The notes under the pieces are model-generated. The model made no database searches. It saw only the letters and a list, made by a program, of their open reading frames with translations, and was not told the origin of the DNA. The position numbers and the translations under genes are program-made. 64,000 bases of DNA from Hyphomicrobiales bacterium (lineage in GTDB: Bacteria; Pseudomonadota; Alphaproteobacteria; Rhizobiales; Ancalomicrobiaceae), in contig JAJTBO010000003.1 in the NCBI GenBank assembly GCA_021286855.1, positions 248,001 through 312,000 of the forward strand, written 5' to 3'. Positions 48,433-57,939 of this stretch are shown one piece after another. Position 1 is the stretch's first letter; each line of letters opens with the position of its first letter.

Positions 48433-50130
48433 ATGAGCAACGAAGCGAACGGGGCCGAGGCGCTGCTGCGCATGCTGTCGCTGCACGGCGTCGACACCGT
48501 CTTCGGCCTGTGCGGCGACACCAGTCTGCCGCTCTACGACGCGATGCATCGCGACGCGCGCGGCATCCGCCACGTCCTCACCCGCGACGAGCGCCATGCC
48601 GGCTACATGGCGGACGGCTACGCCCGCGCCAGCGGCAAGGTCGGCGTCTGCGAAGGCCCGAGCGGAGGCGGCGCGACCTATCTGCTGCCCGGTCTGGTCG
48701 AGGCGAACGAATCCTCCGTGCCGGTGCTCGGCGTCACCTCGGACGTCTCGGTCGCCTCGCGCGGCCGGTTTCCGCTGACCGAACTCGACCAGAAATCGCT
48801 CTATCGGCCGCTGACCAAGTGGAACACGGTGCTCGACCGCGCCGCCGACGTGCCCAAGGCGCTACGCGACGCCTTCCGCGCCATGACCACCGGCAAACCG
48901 GGCTCTGCGCACATCGGCCTGCCCTTCGACGTCCAGACCGGGGCGGTGCCGGAGCGCGAGATCTGGGCGCAGCCCGAACACGGCCGCTGGCCGGCGTGGC
49001 GCTCCGCGCCGGCGGCGGACGACGTCGAGCGGGCGGCGGAGGTGATCGCGGCGGCGCGGCGGCCGGTGTTCCTGGTCGGCGGCGGCGTGATCGCGGCCGG
49101 CGCCTGCGAGGCGTTGCAGCGGCTCGCCGAACGGCTCGACGCGCCGGTCTCGACCACCGTCTCCGGCAAGGGGGCGATCGCCGAGACCCATCCGCTCGCC
49201 GCCGGCGTGGTCGGCTCGAACGGCGGCGTCCTCGCCACCCGGGCGGTGATCGACGCCGCCGACGTGGTGGTGATCGTCGCCTGCCGGGCCGGGTCGACCT
49301 CGACCGAGCATTGGCGGCACCCCGGACCGGGCGCGAAGATCGTCCATCTCGACGTCGATCCGCAGGCGATCGCGGTCAACTACCCGACCGAGGTGGCGCT
49401 GGTCGGCGACGCCAAGCTCGGGCTCGAAGCGCTCGAAGCGGCGCTCGCCGAGCGGCTGAAGGGCGCGCCGGAGCGCGGCGGGGCCGGACGCGCCGCGGTG
49501 ACGGAAGCGAAGCTCGCGAAATGGTCGGCGTTCCGGACGCTGGCGACGTCCGACGCGCGGCCGATCCGGCCGGAACGGCTGATCGCCGAGCTGCGAGCCG
49601 CGCTGCCGGCCGATGCGGTCGTCGTCGCCGATCCGGGCACGCCCTGCCCCTATGTCTCGGCCTATTTCGAACTGCCGCTCGCAGGGCGACATTTCGTCAC
49701 CAACCGAGCGCACGGGGCGCTCGGCTATGCGATGTCGGCGGCGGTCGGGGTCTCCTTCGCCCGGCCCGACGTCCGAGTCGCGGCGATCATGGGCGACGGC
49801 AGCTTCGGCTTCACCGTCGGCGAACTGGAGACGATCGTGCGCAACGCCGTGCCGATCCTGATGGTCGTCGTCTCCAACGCCGTGTTCGGTTGGATCAAGG
49901 CGAGCCAGAAGGCGGGGTACGGCGAGCGCTATTTCTCGGTCGACTTCCGCGAGACCGACCATGCCGCGATCGCGGCGGCCTATGGCGTCAAGTCGTTCCG
50001 GGTCGAGGACCCGCGGGCGCTGGCGGCGACCTTCGCCGAGGCGCTCGCCCACGACGGACCGACGCTGGTCGACGTGGTCTGTCAGCCGTTGCAGGAGGCG
50101 GCCGCGCCGGTCAGCCAGTGGATGGGCTGA
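48433..50130 (+). CDS. Thiamine-diphosphate-dependent enzyme (acetolactate-synthase-like family)
   Basis: This 565-residue three-domain ThDP enzyme carries the N-terminal PYR domain with catalytic E53 in LTRDERHAGYMADGYARASG, a central domain (about 195-340), and a C-terminal PP domain with the GDG...N metal/ThDP motif from 454 to 482 (IMGDGSFGFTVGELETI...VVVSNAVFGW). Where acetolactate synthase has a TSGPG loop this protein has EGPSGGG, so it is probably a decarboxylase or carboligase of another substrate such as a 2-keto acid. The gene follows the TRAP/BASS genes and carries the shared operator. Its 3' end overlaps nnrS by 20 bp tail to tail. Confidence 0.9.
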   Translation: MSNEANGAEALLRMLSLHGVDTVFGLCGDTSLPLYDAMHRDARGIRHVLTRDERHAGYMADGYARASGKVGVCEGPSGGGATYLLPGLVEANESSVPVLGVTSDVSVASRGRFPLTELDQKSLYRPLTKWNTVLDRAADVPKALRDAFRAMTTGKPGSAHIGLPFDVQTGAVPEREIWAQPEHGRWPAWRSAPAADDVERAAEVIAAARRPVFLVGGGVIAAGACEALQRLAERLDAPVSTTVSGKGAIAETHPLAAGVVGSNGGVLATRAVIDAADVVVIVACRAGSTSTEHWRHPGPGAKIVHLDVDPQAIAVNYPTEVALVGDAKLGLEALEAALAERLKGAPERGGAGRAAVTEAKLAKWSAFRTLATSDARPIRPERLIAELRAALPADAVVVADPGTPCPYVSAYFELPLAGRHFVTNRAHGALGYAMSAAVGVSFARPDVRVAAIMGDGSFGFTVGELETIVRNAVPILMVVVSNAVFGWIKASQKAGYGERYFSVDFRETDHAAIAAAYGVKSFRVEDPRALAATFAEALAHDGPTLVDVVCQPLQEAAAPVSQWMG

Positions 50131-51262
50131 GCCCTGTCTGATCTTCGGCGCGGCGCAGGGCGGCGGCGAAGAGGATCGCTTCCGCCGCCGTCCATCCGAC
50201 CGCGGCGACCGTGAACCACGCGAGCGTCGGCGACGCCGCGGCGGCGAAGCGCAGGACGAGCGTCGCGGCGAGGACGGCGACGCCGAGATCGGCGGCATGA
50301 TCACGGACGAGCGGCCGGCCGGAGTGGCGGCGCACGACGCTCGCCTGAACGGCGAAACACATCACCCCGAAGACGCCGACCGCGAAGGCGTGGATCGCCG
50401 CGTCGCGCCAGCCCGGTCCCGCATCGAGCGCGACGAGGGCGAGGCCGAGGAAGCCGAGCGGCAGGCCGGCGTAGCCGACGTGCAGGGCCAGGATCGACGG
50501 ACGGCGCAGGCTGGTCCAGCCCTGCCAGCGGACCAGACGGGCGAGATGGAGCGCGGCGGCGGCGAGGTCGAGGGCCGCGACGAGCGGGCCGGCGACGTCG
50601 ACGACCCAGGCGGCGAGCGCGCAGGCGGTCGCGACGGCGGTCGCGATCTCCAGCCGGCACGGCGCGGCGACGTCGAGGACGCGGTTCTCTGTCAGCGCCA
50701 GATGGCGGGTCAGGGCCGGCGCGACGCGGCCGCCCATCACCGCGGCGATCGCCAGCATCGCCGAAAACCCGAGCCGCAGCATCGGTTCGGCGAAACGATC
50801 GGAACCGATCAGGAAGGCCGCGTCGGCGAACGCGGCGAGGCCGAGCAGGCCGACCAGCGCGACGTCGCGCCGATCGTCGGCCGCGAGGATGCGGCGGCCG
50901 GCGACGAACGCCAACACGAGGAGGAACAGCGGCGAGGCGAAGAGCCCCGCGCCGCTCGGATCGAGGAGCGCGGCGAGGCGCGCGACGGCCCACAGCGCGG
51001 CGAGCGCCGAGACCGGTCCCGGCGCGATCGGCGCGCAGCCGGTCCAGCGCGGCAGGGCGGTCAGGAGAACGCCGGCGAAGGCGGCGAAGACGTGGCCCCA
51101 CAGCATCTCGTGGGCATGCCAGACGAAGAGCGGCAGACCGCTCGGCGGCGACCAGCGCCCGTCGAGACCGAGCACGGTGAGAGCGACGGTCGTCGCCCCG
51201 GCGAGCGAGGCGGCCGGAAAGAACACCCGCCACGGCGGCAGCCGGGCCGGCGGCGGCCTCAC
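50111..51262 (-). CDS. nnrS: NnrS family membrane protein
   Basis: This 383-residue protein with about 12 hydrophobic helices has the NnrS hallmarks: FVWHAHEMLWGHVFAAFAGVLLTALPRWTG (conserved HxHEM) and MGGRVAPALTRH. NnrS is a haem- and copper-containing membrane protein linked to nitric-oxide metabolism and denitrification regulons, with no settled biochemical role. I place the start at the GTG at 51262, which overlaps the ubiX stop (GTGA); a start at 51286 would overlap ubiX by 28 bp. It is the third gene of an operon with ubiD and ubiX behind an FNR-type box. Confidence 0.9.
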   Translation of the reverse strand: MRPPPARLPPWRVFFPAASLAGATTVALTVLGLDGRWSPPSGLPLFVWHAHEMLWGHVFAAFAGVLLTALPRWTGCAPIAPGPVSALAALWAVARLAALLDPSGAGLFASPLFLLVLAFVAGRRILAADDRRDVALVGLLGLAAFADAAFLIGSDRFAEPMLRLGFSAMLAIAAVMGGRVAPALTRHLALTENRVLDVAAPCRLEIATAVATACALAAWVVDVAGPLVAALDLAAAALHLARLVRWQGWTSLRRPSILALHVGYAGLPLGFLGLALVALDAGPGWRDAAIHAFAVGVFGVMCFAVQASVVRRHSGRPLVRDHAADLGVAVLAATLVLRFAAAASPTLAWFTVAAVGWTAAEAILFAAALRRAEDQTGLSPSTG

Positions 51263-51852
51263 GACGGCGATCCGTCGCCGTTCCACTCGGGGGTGAGCGG
51301 CGCGATCGGCAGGCGCAGCAGATCGACGGCGCGCGCCGCCATGTGATCGACCATCTCGGCGACGGTGGTCGGGTTGCGATAGAAGGCCGGGGCCAAGGGC
51401 GCGACGATCGCGCCGTATTCGGCGACCGCCGTCATGGCGCGCAGATGGCCGAGGTGGAGCGGGCTCTCGCGGGCGAGCAGCACCAGCGGCCGGCGCTCCT
51501 TCAGGTGGACGTCGGCGGCGCGGATCAGGAGATCGGTCGCAAGCGTCGCGGCGATCGCGCCGACGACCCGCATCGAACAGGGCGCGACGATCATGCCGGC
51601 GGTCGCAAACGAGCCGGAGGCGAGGGCCGCGCCGACGTCGTCGATCGCGTGGCGGCGATGGACGAGCGCCTCGAGCCGGGCGAGGCCGTCCGGCCCAAGC
51701 TCGTGGGCGACGGTGCGTTCGCCGGCCGCGGTCACCACGAGATGGGTCTCGACGGGCAGGCGGGCGAGATGCTCGGCGATCGCCAGCGCCACCGGCGCGC
51801 CGGAAGCGCCGGAGACGGCGAGGACGACGCGGGGGAGCGGGCGATCGGTCAC
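51259..51852 (-). CDS. ubiX: UbiX-family flavin prenyltransferase
   Basis: This 197-residue flavoprotein begins RVVLAVSGASGAPVALAIAEHL, the FMN-binding SGASG motif. APCSMRVVGAIAATLATDLLIRAADV, LKERRPLVLLARESPLHLGHLRAM and MVDHMAARAVDLLRL complete the family pattern. It prenylates reduced FMN to make the cofactor used by UbiD decarboxylases. It overlaps ubiD by 4 nt (ATGA) and nnrS by 4 nt, so the three are translationally coupled. Confidence 0.95.
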   Translation of the reverse strand: MTDRPLPRVVLAVSGASGAPVALAIAEHLARLPVETHLVVTAAGERTVAHELGPDGLARLEALVHRRHAIDDVGAALASGSFATAGMIVAPCSMRVVGAIAATLATDLLIRAADVHLKERRPLVLLARESPLHLGHLRAMTAVAEYGAIVAPLAPAFYRNPTTVAEMVDHMAARAVDLLRLPIAPLTPEWNGDGSPS

Positions 51853-53366
51853 GGCTTCGTCTCCAGCGGGGGGAGACCGAGTTTCTCCCAGATCGCGTCG
51901 ACGCGGGCGGAGGTCTCGGCGTCGACCCCGAGCACCCTACCCCATTCGCGGGTCGTCTCCGACCCGATCTTGGTGGTGGCGTCGAGGCCGAGCTTGCCGC
52001 CGAGGCCGGGCTCGGGCGAGGCGAAGTCGAGATAGTCGATCGGGGTGCGATCGACCAGCATGACGTCGCGCGAGGCGTCGGCGCGGGTCGAGACGGCCCA
52101 CATCACGTCCTTCCAGTCGCGCACGTCGACGTCGCGATCGACGACGATGACGAACTTGGTCATCTGGAACTGCGGCAGCATCGACCAGACGCCCATCATC
52201 ACCCGGCGCGCCTGACCGGGATAGCGCTTGTCGATCGCCACCACCGCGATCCGATAGGAACAGGCCTCCGGCGGCAGCCAGAAGTCGACGACTTCGGGAA
52301 ACTGCTTCTTCAGGATCGGCAGGAACAGCCGGTTCATCGCCTCGCCGAGGCGCGAGGGCTCGTCCGGCGGGCGGCCGGTGTAGGTGGAGAGCCAGACCGC
52401 CTCGCGGCGCGAGGTCACCGTCGTCACCTCGACGACGGGGAAGCGCTCGACCGAATTCCAATAGCCGGTGTGGTCGCCGTAGGGGCCCTCCGGCAGGGTC
52501 TCGTCGGGCGAGACCCTGCCCTCCAGCACGAATTCGGCCTCGGCCGGGACCATCAGCGGCACTTCGCGACAGCGCGTCAGACGCGGCCGGCGACCGGCGA
52601 GGAGACCGGAGAAATGCAGTTCGGAGAGGTTTTCCGGCAGCGGCATGACGGCGGCGAGCAGGGTCGCCGGATCGGCCCCGACGACGACGGCGATCGGCAT
52701 CTTCTCGCCGCGCGCCGCCCAGGCCCGGTGATGGGCCGCGCCGCCGCGGTTGGCGAGCCAGCGGGCGATCAGCCGGTTCTTGCCGGCGACCTGCATGCGA
52801 TAGACGCCGACGTTGTAGCGGCTGGTCGAGGTCGCGTCCGGCGGCCGGGTGACGACGAGGCCCCAGGTGACGAGCGGGGCGGGCTCGCCCGGCCAGCAGG
52901 TCTGGATCGGCAGGCGACCGAGATCGACGTCGTCGCCGGTGACGACGCGGTCGTGGACCGGCGCGCGGAAGACCCGGCGCGGACGGGTCGCGAGCGCGGC
53001 GCGCAGCAGCGGCAGTTTCGAAAGCGCGTCGGCGACGCCTTCCGGCGGGGTCGGATCGCGCAGGGCGGCGAGCTCCTCGCCCAATCCGTCGAGGCCCTCG
53101 GGCTCGATGCCGAAGCCGAGCGCGACGCGCTCGACCGTTCCGAAGAGATTGACCACCACCGGGGTCGGCGAGATCGAGCCGTCCGGCAGCACCGGCTTCT
53201 CGAAGAGCAGCGCCGGGCCGCCGTTCGCGAGCACGCGCCGATGGATCTCGGCCATGTCGAGCGTGGTGGCGACCGGTTCGGCGATGCGGGCGAGGAGGCC
53301 GCGCCCTTCGAGGAAGGCGAGAAACGCGGGCAGATCGGAGAAGAGCGGCAGATCGCGGTGCGGCAC
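51849..53366 (-). CDS. ubiD: UbiD-family prenyl-FMN-dependent decarboxylase
   Basis: This 505-residue enzyme has UbiD signatures MYRMQ-like VGVYRMQVAGKNRLIARWL, the acidic motif EFVLEGRVSPDETLPEGPYGDHTGYW, and GVWSMLPQFQMTKFVIVVDRDVDVRDWKDVMWAVSTR. UbiD enzymes reversibly decarboxylate aromatic or unsaturated acids (4-hydroxybenzoate, octaprenyl-hydroxybenzoate, phenylphosphate route). Whether this one serves ubiquinone or aromatic degradation is open; its pairing with nnrS argues for an anaerobic role. The start is a GTG with a weak ribosome-binding site about 20 nt from the predicted transcript start. Confidence 0.93.
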   Translation of the reverse strand: MPHRDLPLFSDLPAFLAFLEGRGLLARIAEPVATTLDMAEIHRRVLANGGPALLFEKPVLPDGSISPTPVVVNLFGTVERVALGFGIEPEGLDGLGEELAALRDPTPPEGVADALSKLPLLRAALATRPRRVFRAPVHDRVVTGDDVDLGRLPIQTCWPGEPAPLVTWGLVVTRPPDATSTSRYNVGVYRMQVAGKNRLIARWLANRGGAAHHRAWAARGEKMPIAVVVGADPATLLAAVMPLPENLSELHFSGLLAGRRPRLTRCREVPLMVPAEAEFVLEGRVSPDETLPEGPYGDHTGYWNSVERFPVVEVTTVTSRREAVWLSTYTGRPPDEPSRLGEAMNRLFLPILKKQFPEVVDFWLPPEACSYRIAVVAIDKRYPGQARRVMMGVWSMLPQFQMTKFVIVVDRDVDVRDWKDVMWAVSTRADASRDVMLVDRTPIDYLDFASPEPGLGGKLGLDATTKIGSETTREWGRVLGVDAETSARVDAIWEKLGLPPLETKP

Positions 53367-53393
53367 GGGCGGTACTCGGGTGGGCGGGATGAA

Positions 53394-53439
53394 ATCCTAG
53401 TATCGACGAAAGGCGAATGGTTTGACCGGCATCAAACCA
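53394..53439 (-). promoter_or_regulatory. FNR/FixK-type box and promoter of the ubiD-ubiX-nnrS operon
   Basis: TGGTTTGA-CCGGCA-TCAAACCA (53418-53439) has perfect 8-bp arms and contains TTGAC-N4-ATCAA (53420-53435... core TTGA-N6-TCAA), matching the FNR/FixK/NnrR consensus TTGAY-N4-RTCAA. On the minus strand a -10-like TAGGAT (53399-53394) is placed so that the box centre falls at about -41.5, the class II activator position. The predicted start near 53387 gives a leader of about 20 nt to ubiD. The regulator is not in the window. Confidence 0.65.
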
Positions 53440-53578
53440 CGAACCGTCGACGGCGGCCCCATCCCCTGCGAAGGGGAGCCGCGTGTCGAGCGGCTTCACG
53501 AAAGCGTCGTCGACCTGTTATTCGACTGCGGCGGGCCCGGCTCCGACGACTCGTCGCACCCGGCTCCAGGAGGGCTGC

Positions 53579-55072
53579 ATGGCCGAGATCTCTGACATCG
53601 CCGTGATCGGCGGCGGCATCAACGGGTGCGGCATCGCGCGCGACGCGGCCGGGCGCGGCTATTCGGTCCACCTCTGCGAGATGGGCGATCTCGGCGGCGC
53701 GACCTCCTCGGCCTCGACCAAGCTGATCCACGGCGGCCTGCGCTATCTCGAGTACTACGAGTTCCGGTTGGTGCGCGAATCGCTCGAGGAGCGCGAGATC
53801 CTGTGGCGGATGGCGCCGCATCTGGTCGAGCCGCTGCGCTTCGTGCTGCCGCATCACCGCGGCCTCCGGCCGGCCTGGATGCTCAGGCTCGGGCTCTTCC
53901 TCTACGACCACATCGGCGGACGGAAGTTGCTGGCGCCGACGAAGACGCTCGATCTTTCCCGCGACCCGGCCGGCGAGCCGCTGAAGCCGGGCCTGTTCCG
54001 GCTCGGCTTCGAATATTCCGACTGTCGGGTCGACGACGCCCGCCTGGTCGTCGCCACGGCGCGCGACGCGGCGGCGCGCGGCGCGACGATCTCGACGCGG
54101 ACGAAGCTCGTCGACGCCTGGCGCTCGCTCGAGGGCTGGCGGCTGGAGCTCGAGAACGTGCGCGACGGCTCGCGCCGAACGATCGGCGCGCGGATGGTGG
54201 TCGACGCGGCCGGCCCCTGGGTCGGCGACGTGTTGACCGAGCGCCTGCACGCGCGGCCACGCGCCGGGGTCCGTCTGGTGCAGGGGTCGCACGTGGTGAC
54301 GCGCCGGCTCTTCGACCACGATCGCTGCTACATCTTCCAGAACGCCGACGGGCGGGTGATCTTCGCCATCCCCTACGCCGGCGACTTCACTCTGATCGGC
54401 ACCACGGACCGCGACTACGTCGGCGATCCGGCCGACGTCCACGCGAGCGAGGCGGAGATCGACTATCTCCTGGCCGCGGCCGGCGACCATTTCCGCAAGC
54501 CGATCGACCGCGACGACGTGGCGTGGAGCTATTCCGGCGTGCGGCCGCTCTACGACGACGGGGCGAGCGAAGCGCGGGCCGCCACCCGCGACTACGTCTT
54601 CGAGACCGACGACGCGGTCGCCACCGCGCCGCTCGTCGCCGTCTACGGCGGCAAGCTCACCACCTATCGCCGGCTCGCCGAAGCGGCGATGGACGAGATC
54701 GAAAGGCGGCTCGGACGACGCGGCGAGGCCTGGACCGAGACCGCGCCCCTGCCCGGCGGCGATTTCGCGATCGCCGACCGCGACCGGCTGATCGCCGACC
54801 TCGCCGCCGCCCATCCCGAGATCGCCGACGAGGCGCGCCGGCTGATCGGGGCCTATGGCGCGGACGCGGCGAAGATCTTCGCCGACGGCGCGGGTCGGCG
54901 GATCGGGGCGCATCTGAGCGAGGCGGAGATCGCCTGGATGATGCGCGAGGAATGGGCGGAGACGGCCGACGACGTGCTCTGGCGGCGCTCCAAGCTCGGC
55001 CTGCGGACCTCGACGGAGGAGCGCGCGGCGCTCGAGATCCACATGGCGGCGCGGCGGGCCGGCGGCGGCTGA
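53579..55072 (+). CDS. glpD: Glycerol-3-phosphate dehydrogenase (FAD-dependent)
   Basis: This 497-residue flavoprotein opens with the FAD fold [53 protein letters not shown] is the GlpD hallmark, and [12 protein letters not shown] and [12 protein letters not shown] follow. Membrane-associated GlpD oxidises glycerol 3-phosphate to dihydroxyacetone phosphate and passes electrons to quinone. The ATG at 53579 has AGGAGG 6 nt upstream. glpK follows after 92 bp. The divergent FNR-type box lies about 140 bp upstream and might affect it too. Confidence 0.95.
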   Translation: MAEISDIAVIGGGINGCGIARDAAGRGYSVHLCEMGDLGGATSSASTKLIHGGLRYLEYYEFRLVRESLEEREILWRMAPHLVEPLRFVLPHHRGLRPAWMLRLGLFLYDHIGGRKLLAPTKTLDLSRDPAGEPLKPGLFRLGFEYSDCRVDDARLVVATARDAAARGATISTRTKLVDAWRSLEGWRLELENVRDGSRRTIGARMVVDAAGPWVGDVLTERLHARPRAGVRLVQGSHVVTRRLFDHDRCYIFQNADGRVIFAIPYAGDFTLIGTTDRDYVGDPADVHASEAEIDYLLAAAGDHFRKPIDRDDVAWSYSGVRPLYDDGASEARAATRDYVFETDDAVATAPLVAVYGGKLTTYRRLAEAAMDEIERRLGRRGEAWTETAPLPGGDFAIADRDRLIADLAAAHPEIADEARRLIGAYGADAAKIFADGAGRRIGAHLSEAEIAWMMREEWAETADDVLWRRSKLGLRTSTEERAALEIHMAARRAGGG

Positions 55073-55164
55073 TCGGCCGCGTCCGAGGAGACTCGACGCG
55101 GGGCGAGGCGGCCGGCATGTTCGGTCGCGTCCGCCACGCCTCCGACCTCGCAGGGACGACGACC

Positions 55165-56646
55165 ATGGCCACGCATCTCCTCGCCGTCGATCAGGGCACC
55201 ACCTCGACCCGCAGCATCGTGTTTCGCGCCGACCTGTCGATCGCCGCCATGGCGCAGGAGGAGATCCCGCAGCGCTATCCGGCGTCCGGATGGGTCGAGC
55301 ACGATCCGGAGGATCTGTGGCGCACCACCGTCTCGACGCTCCGGGCGGCGATGGCGAAGGCGGGGATCGCGGCGGCGGACGTCGCCGGGCTCGGCATCAC
55401 CAACCAACGCGAGACGACGATCGTCTGGGAACGGTCGACCGGCCGGGCGATCCATCCGGCGATCGTCTGGCAGGACCGGCGCACCGCCGACGCCTGCGAA
55501 CGGCTCGAGGCGGACGGCGTCGAACCGCTCGTCGCCGAGCGGACCGGCCTCCGGCTCGACCCCTATTTCTCTGCGACCAAGATCGCGCGGATCCTCGACG
55601 AGGTTCCCGGCGCGCGGGCGCGGGCGGAGGCGGGCGACCTCGCCTTCGGCACGGTCGACTGCTTTCTCCTGTGGCGGCTGACCGGCGGCGCGGTCCACGC
55701 CACCGACGCCACCAATGCGGCGCGCACGGCGCTCTTCGACATCCGCCGCGGCGTCTGGGACGAAGATCTCTGCCGGCTGTTCCGGGTTCCCATGGCGATC
55801 CTGCCGGAGGTGCGCGACTGCGCCGCCCCCTTCGGCGCGACGATCTCCGATGTCCTCGATCGGCCGGTGGCGATCCTCGGCATGGCCGGCGACCAGCAGG
55901 CGGCGACGATCGGGCAGGCGTGTTTCCGGCCCGGGATGGCCAAATCGACCTACGGCACGGGCGCGTTCCTGCTGATCAACACCGGCGAGACGATGGTCGC
56001 CTCGCAGAACCGGCTGTTGACCACCCTCGCCTATCAGTTCGGCGGCCGGCGCGCCTATGCGCTCGAAGGCTCGATCTTCGTCGCAGGGGCGGCGGTGCAG
56101 TGGCTGCGCGACGGTCTCGGCGTCATCTCGACCGCGGCGGAAGCGGGAGCGCTCGCCGCCACCGCCGATCCGACCGAGGCGGTCTATCTGGTCCCCGCCT
56201 TCGTCGGGCTCGGCGCGCCGCATTGGAACACGCAGGCGCGCGGCTCGATCCACGGGCTCGGACGCGGCTCGGGTCGGCGCGAGATCGCGCGGGCGGCGCT
56301 GGAGAGCGTCGGCTACCAGACCCGCGATCTGGTCGAGGCGATGCGGCGCGACTGGTCCGGCCTCGCCGACACGGTGCTCCGGGTCGACGGCGGCATGGTC
56401 GCCTCGGACTGGACGATGCAGTTCCTCGCAGACATCCTCGACGCGCCGGTCGATCGGCCCGAGGTCCTGGAGACGACGTCGCTGGGGGCGGCCTATCTCG
56501 CCGGCTTCGCCGCCGGCGTGTTGCCCGACCCGGACGCCTTCGCGGCCGCCTGGAGGCTCGAACGCCGCTTCGCGCCGCAGATGGACGCCGCCACTCGGGC
56601 GCGGAAATACGCCGGATGGGCGCGGGCGGTCGAGCGGACGCTCTGA
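55165..56646 (+). CDS. glpK: Glycerol kinase
   Basis: This 493-residue FGGY-family kinase has the start [47 protein letters not shown] and IVWQDRRTA, all diagnostic of Glp[31 protein letters not shown] and [19 protein letters not shown] mark the C-terminal domain. It converts glycerol to glycerol 3-phosphate for GlpD. An in-frame upstream ATG at 55117 would add 16 residues, but the usual family start is the ATG at 55165. No glpF or glpR is nearby. Confidence 0.95.
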   Translation: MATHLLAVDQGTTSTRSIVFRADLSIAAMAQEEIPQRYPASGWVEHDPEDLWRTTVSTLRAAMAKAGIAAADVAGLGITNQRETTIVWERSTGRAIHPAIVWQDRRTADACERLEADGVEPLVAERTGLRLDPYFSATKIARILDEVPGARARAEAGDLAFGTVDCFLLWRLTGGAVHATDATNAARTALFDIRRGVWDEDLCRLFRVPMAILPEVRDCAAPFGATISDVLDRPVAILGMAGDQQAATIGQACFRPGMAKSTYGTGAFLLINTGETMVASQNRLLTTLAYQFGGRRAYALEGSIFVAGAAVQWLRDGLGVISTAAEAGALAATADPTEAVYLVPAFVGLGAPHWNTQARGSIHGLGRGSGRREIARAALESVGYQTRDLVEAMRRDWSGLADTVLRVDGGMVASDWTMQFLADILDAPVDRPEVLETTSLGAAYLAGFAAGVLPDPDAFAAAWRLERRFAPQMDAATRARKYAGWARAVERTL

Positions 56647-56667
56647 CGGTCCGCGCCGGGCTGCGTT

Positions 56668-57885
56668 TCAGCCGCCGACGGCGCGCACCACCGTCACCAG
56701 GACCGCGGCGAAGATCGCCGAGGTGATGACGCCGGAGATGTTGGCGCCGAGGGCGTGCGGCATGACGATCGAATGCGGATTGGCGGCCGAGACCAGTTTC
56801 TGCGCCACCTTGGCCGTCGTCGGCACGCAGGACACTGCGGCGATGCCGATCACCGGATTGTATTTGCCGCCGGACAGGAAATAGAGGACGTAGCCGCCCA
56901 TCAACCCGCCGATCGCCGAGAAGGTCAGCGCCAGGATGCCGAGGACGAGCAGGATCAGCACCTTCGAATCGAGGATGGTGCCGGCTTCGCAGAGCACGCC
57001 GAGCACGAGGCCGAGGAAGAAGGTCGCGCCGTAGAGGATCTGGTTGGAGAAGAGCTCATAGAAGTATTTGAGCCCGGCCTCGCGCGACACCACGCCGATG
57101 AACAGCGACAGGAACAGCGGCGCGGCGACGGGGAAGAGCAGCGACAGCACCACGCAGGCGACCACCGCGAAGACCATCTTCTGGCCGGCCGTGACGGTCG
57201 GCGTCGGCTCGGGCGGCATCTCGATGGCGCGGATCCGCTTGGGCACCAGGGCCTTCACGATGTAGGGATAGCCGCCGTAGGTGAGGCCCAGATAGAGATA
57301 GCCGACCACGGTGATCGGCACGAAGATCTCGGGCGCCAGCACCAGCGACGCGAACAGCACCATCGGGCCGTCGGCGCCGCCGATGGTGGCGGTGGCGGCG
57401 GCCTGATTGAGCGGCAGGCCCATGACGACGCCGAGCGGGAAGGTCACCAGCGTGCCGAGTTCGGCGCAGACCGCCAGGAACATCGAGCGGAACGGCCGCG
57501 CCATGACGTAGCCGACGTCGAGCAGCGTGCCGATGCCGAGGAAGACCAGACAGGCGATCAGACCGTTCGAGAACATCAGCGAATAGATCGGCTGCAGCCA
57601 GTCGATCTGCAGCTGGGTCATCACCTGATCGTTGGTGGTGGCGAGCGGATCGAGGAAGAGCGTGCCGTGACGACCGCCGGCGAAGGTCAGGACGCCGGCG
57701 TTGACGGTGGCCATGCCGAGACCCATCGGGATCATCAGGAGCGCCTCGAGGACGCCCTTGTAGCCGAGATAGATCAGCAGGAAGCCGAGCAGCATCAATA
57801 CGATCCGGCCGATCATCAGATACGGCGCGGAGTGGACCAGCGTGGCGACGCCCTGGAAGAGGTCGAGAAACGAGATGTCCGGCAC
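56668..57885 (-). CDS. Na+-translocating decarboxylase, beta (membrane) subunit (OadB/MmdB/GcdB)
   Basis: This 405-residue protein with about nine or ten helices shows the two OadB re-entrant motifs: GGADGPMVLF (D172, matching the Na+-site Asp of OadB) and GGKYNPVIGIAAVSCVPTTAKVAQK. In the second, N343, G347 and S352 match functional residues, but the position of the essential OadB Arg389 is a Lys (K359). It couples decarboxylation of carboxybiotin to export of Na+. The alpha and biotin-carrier subunits are encoded on the opposite strand at 58714-60706, and the small delta/gamma-like subunit just upstream. Confidence 0.93.
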   Translation of the reverse strand: MPDISFLDLFQGVATLVHSAPYLMIGRIVLMLLGFLLIYLGYKGVLEALLMIPMGLGMATVNAGVLTFAGGRHGTLFLDPLATTNDQVMTQLQIDWLQPIYSLMFSNGLIACLVFLGIGTLLDVGYVMARPFRSMFLAVCAELGTLVTFPLGVVMGLPLNQAAATATIGGADGPMVLFASLVLAPEIFVPITVVGYLYLGLTYGGYPYIVKALVPKRIRAIEMPPEPTPTVTAGQKMVFAVVACVVLSLLFPVAAPLFLSLFIGVVSREAGLKYFYELFSNQILYGATFFLGLVLGVLCEAGTILDSKVLILLVLGILALTFSAIGGLMGGYVLYFLSGGKYNPVIGIAAVSCVPTTAKVAQKLVSAANPHSIVMPHALGANISGVITSAIFAAVLVTVVRAVGG

Positions 57886-57939
57886 GTCGGGCCTCCTTGG
57901 CGGCGCTCGCCGTCGAAACGACGGCGAGGCGGCGGGCGT

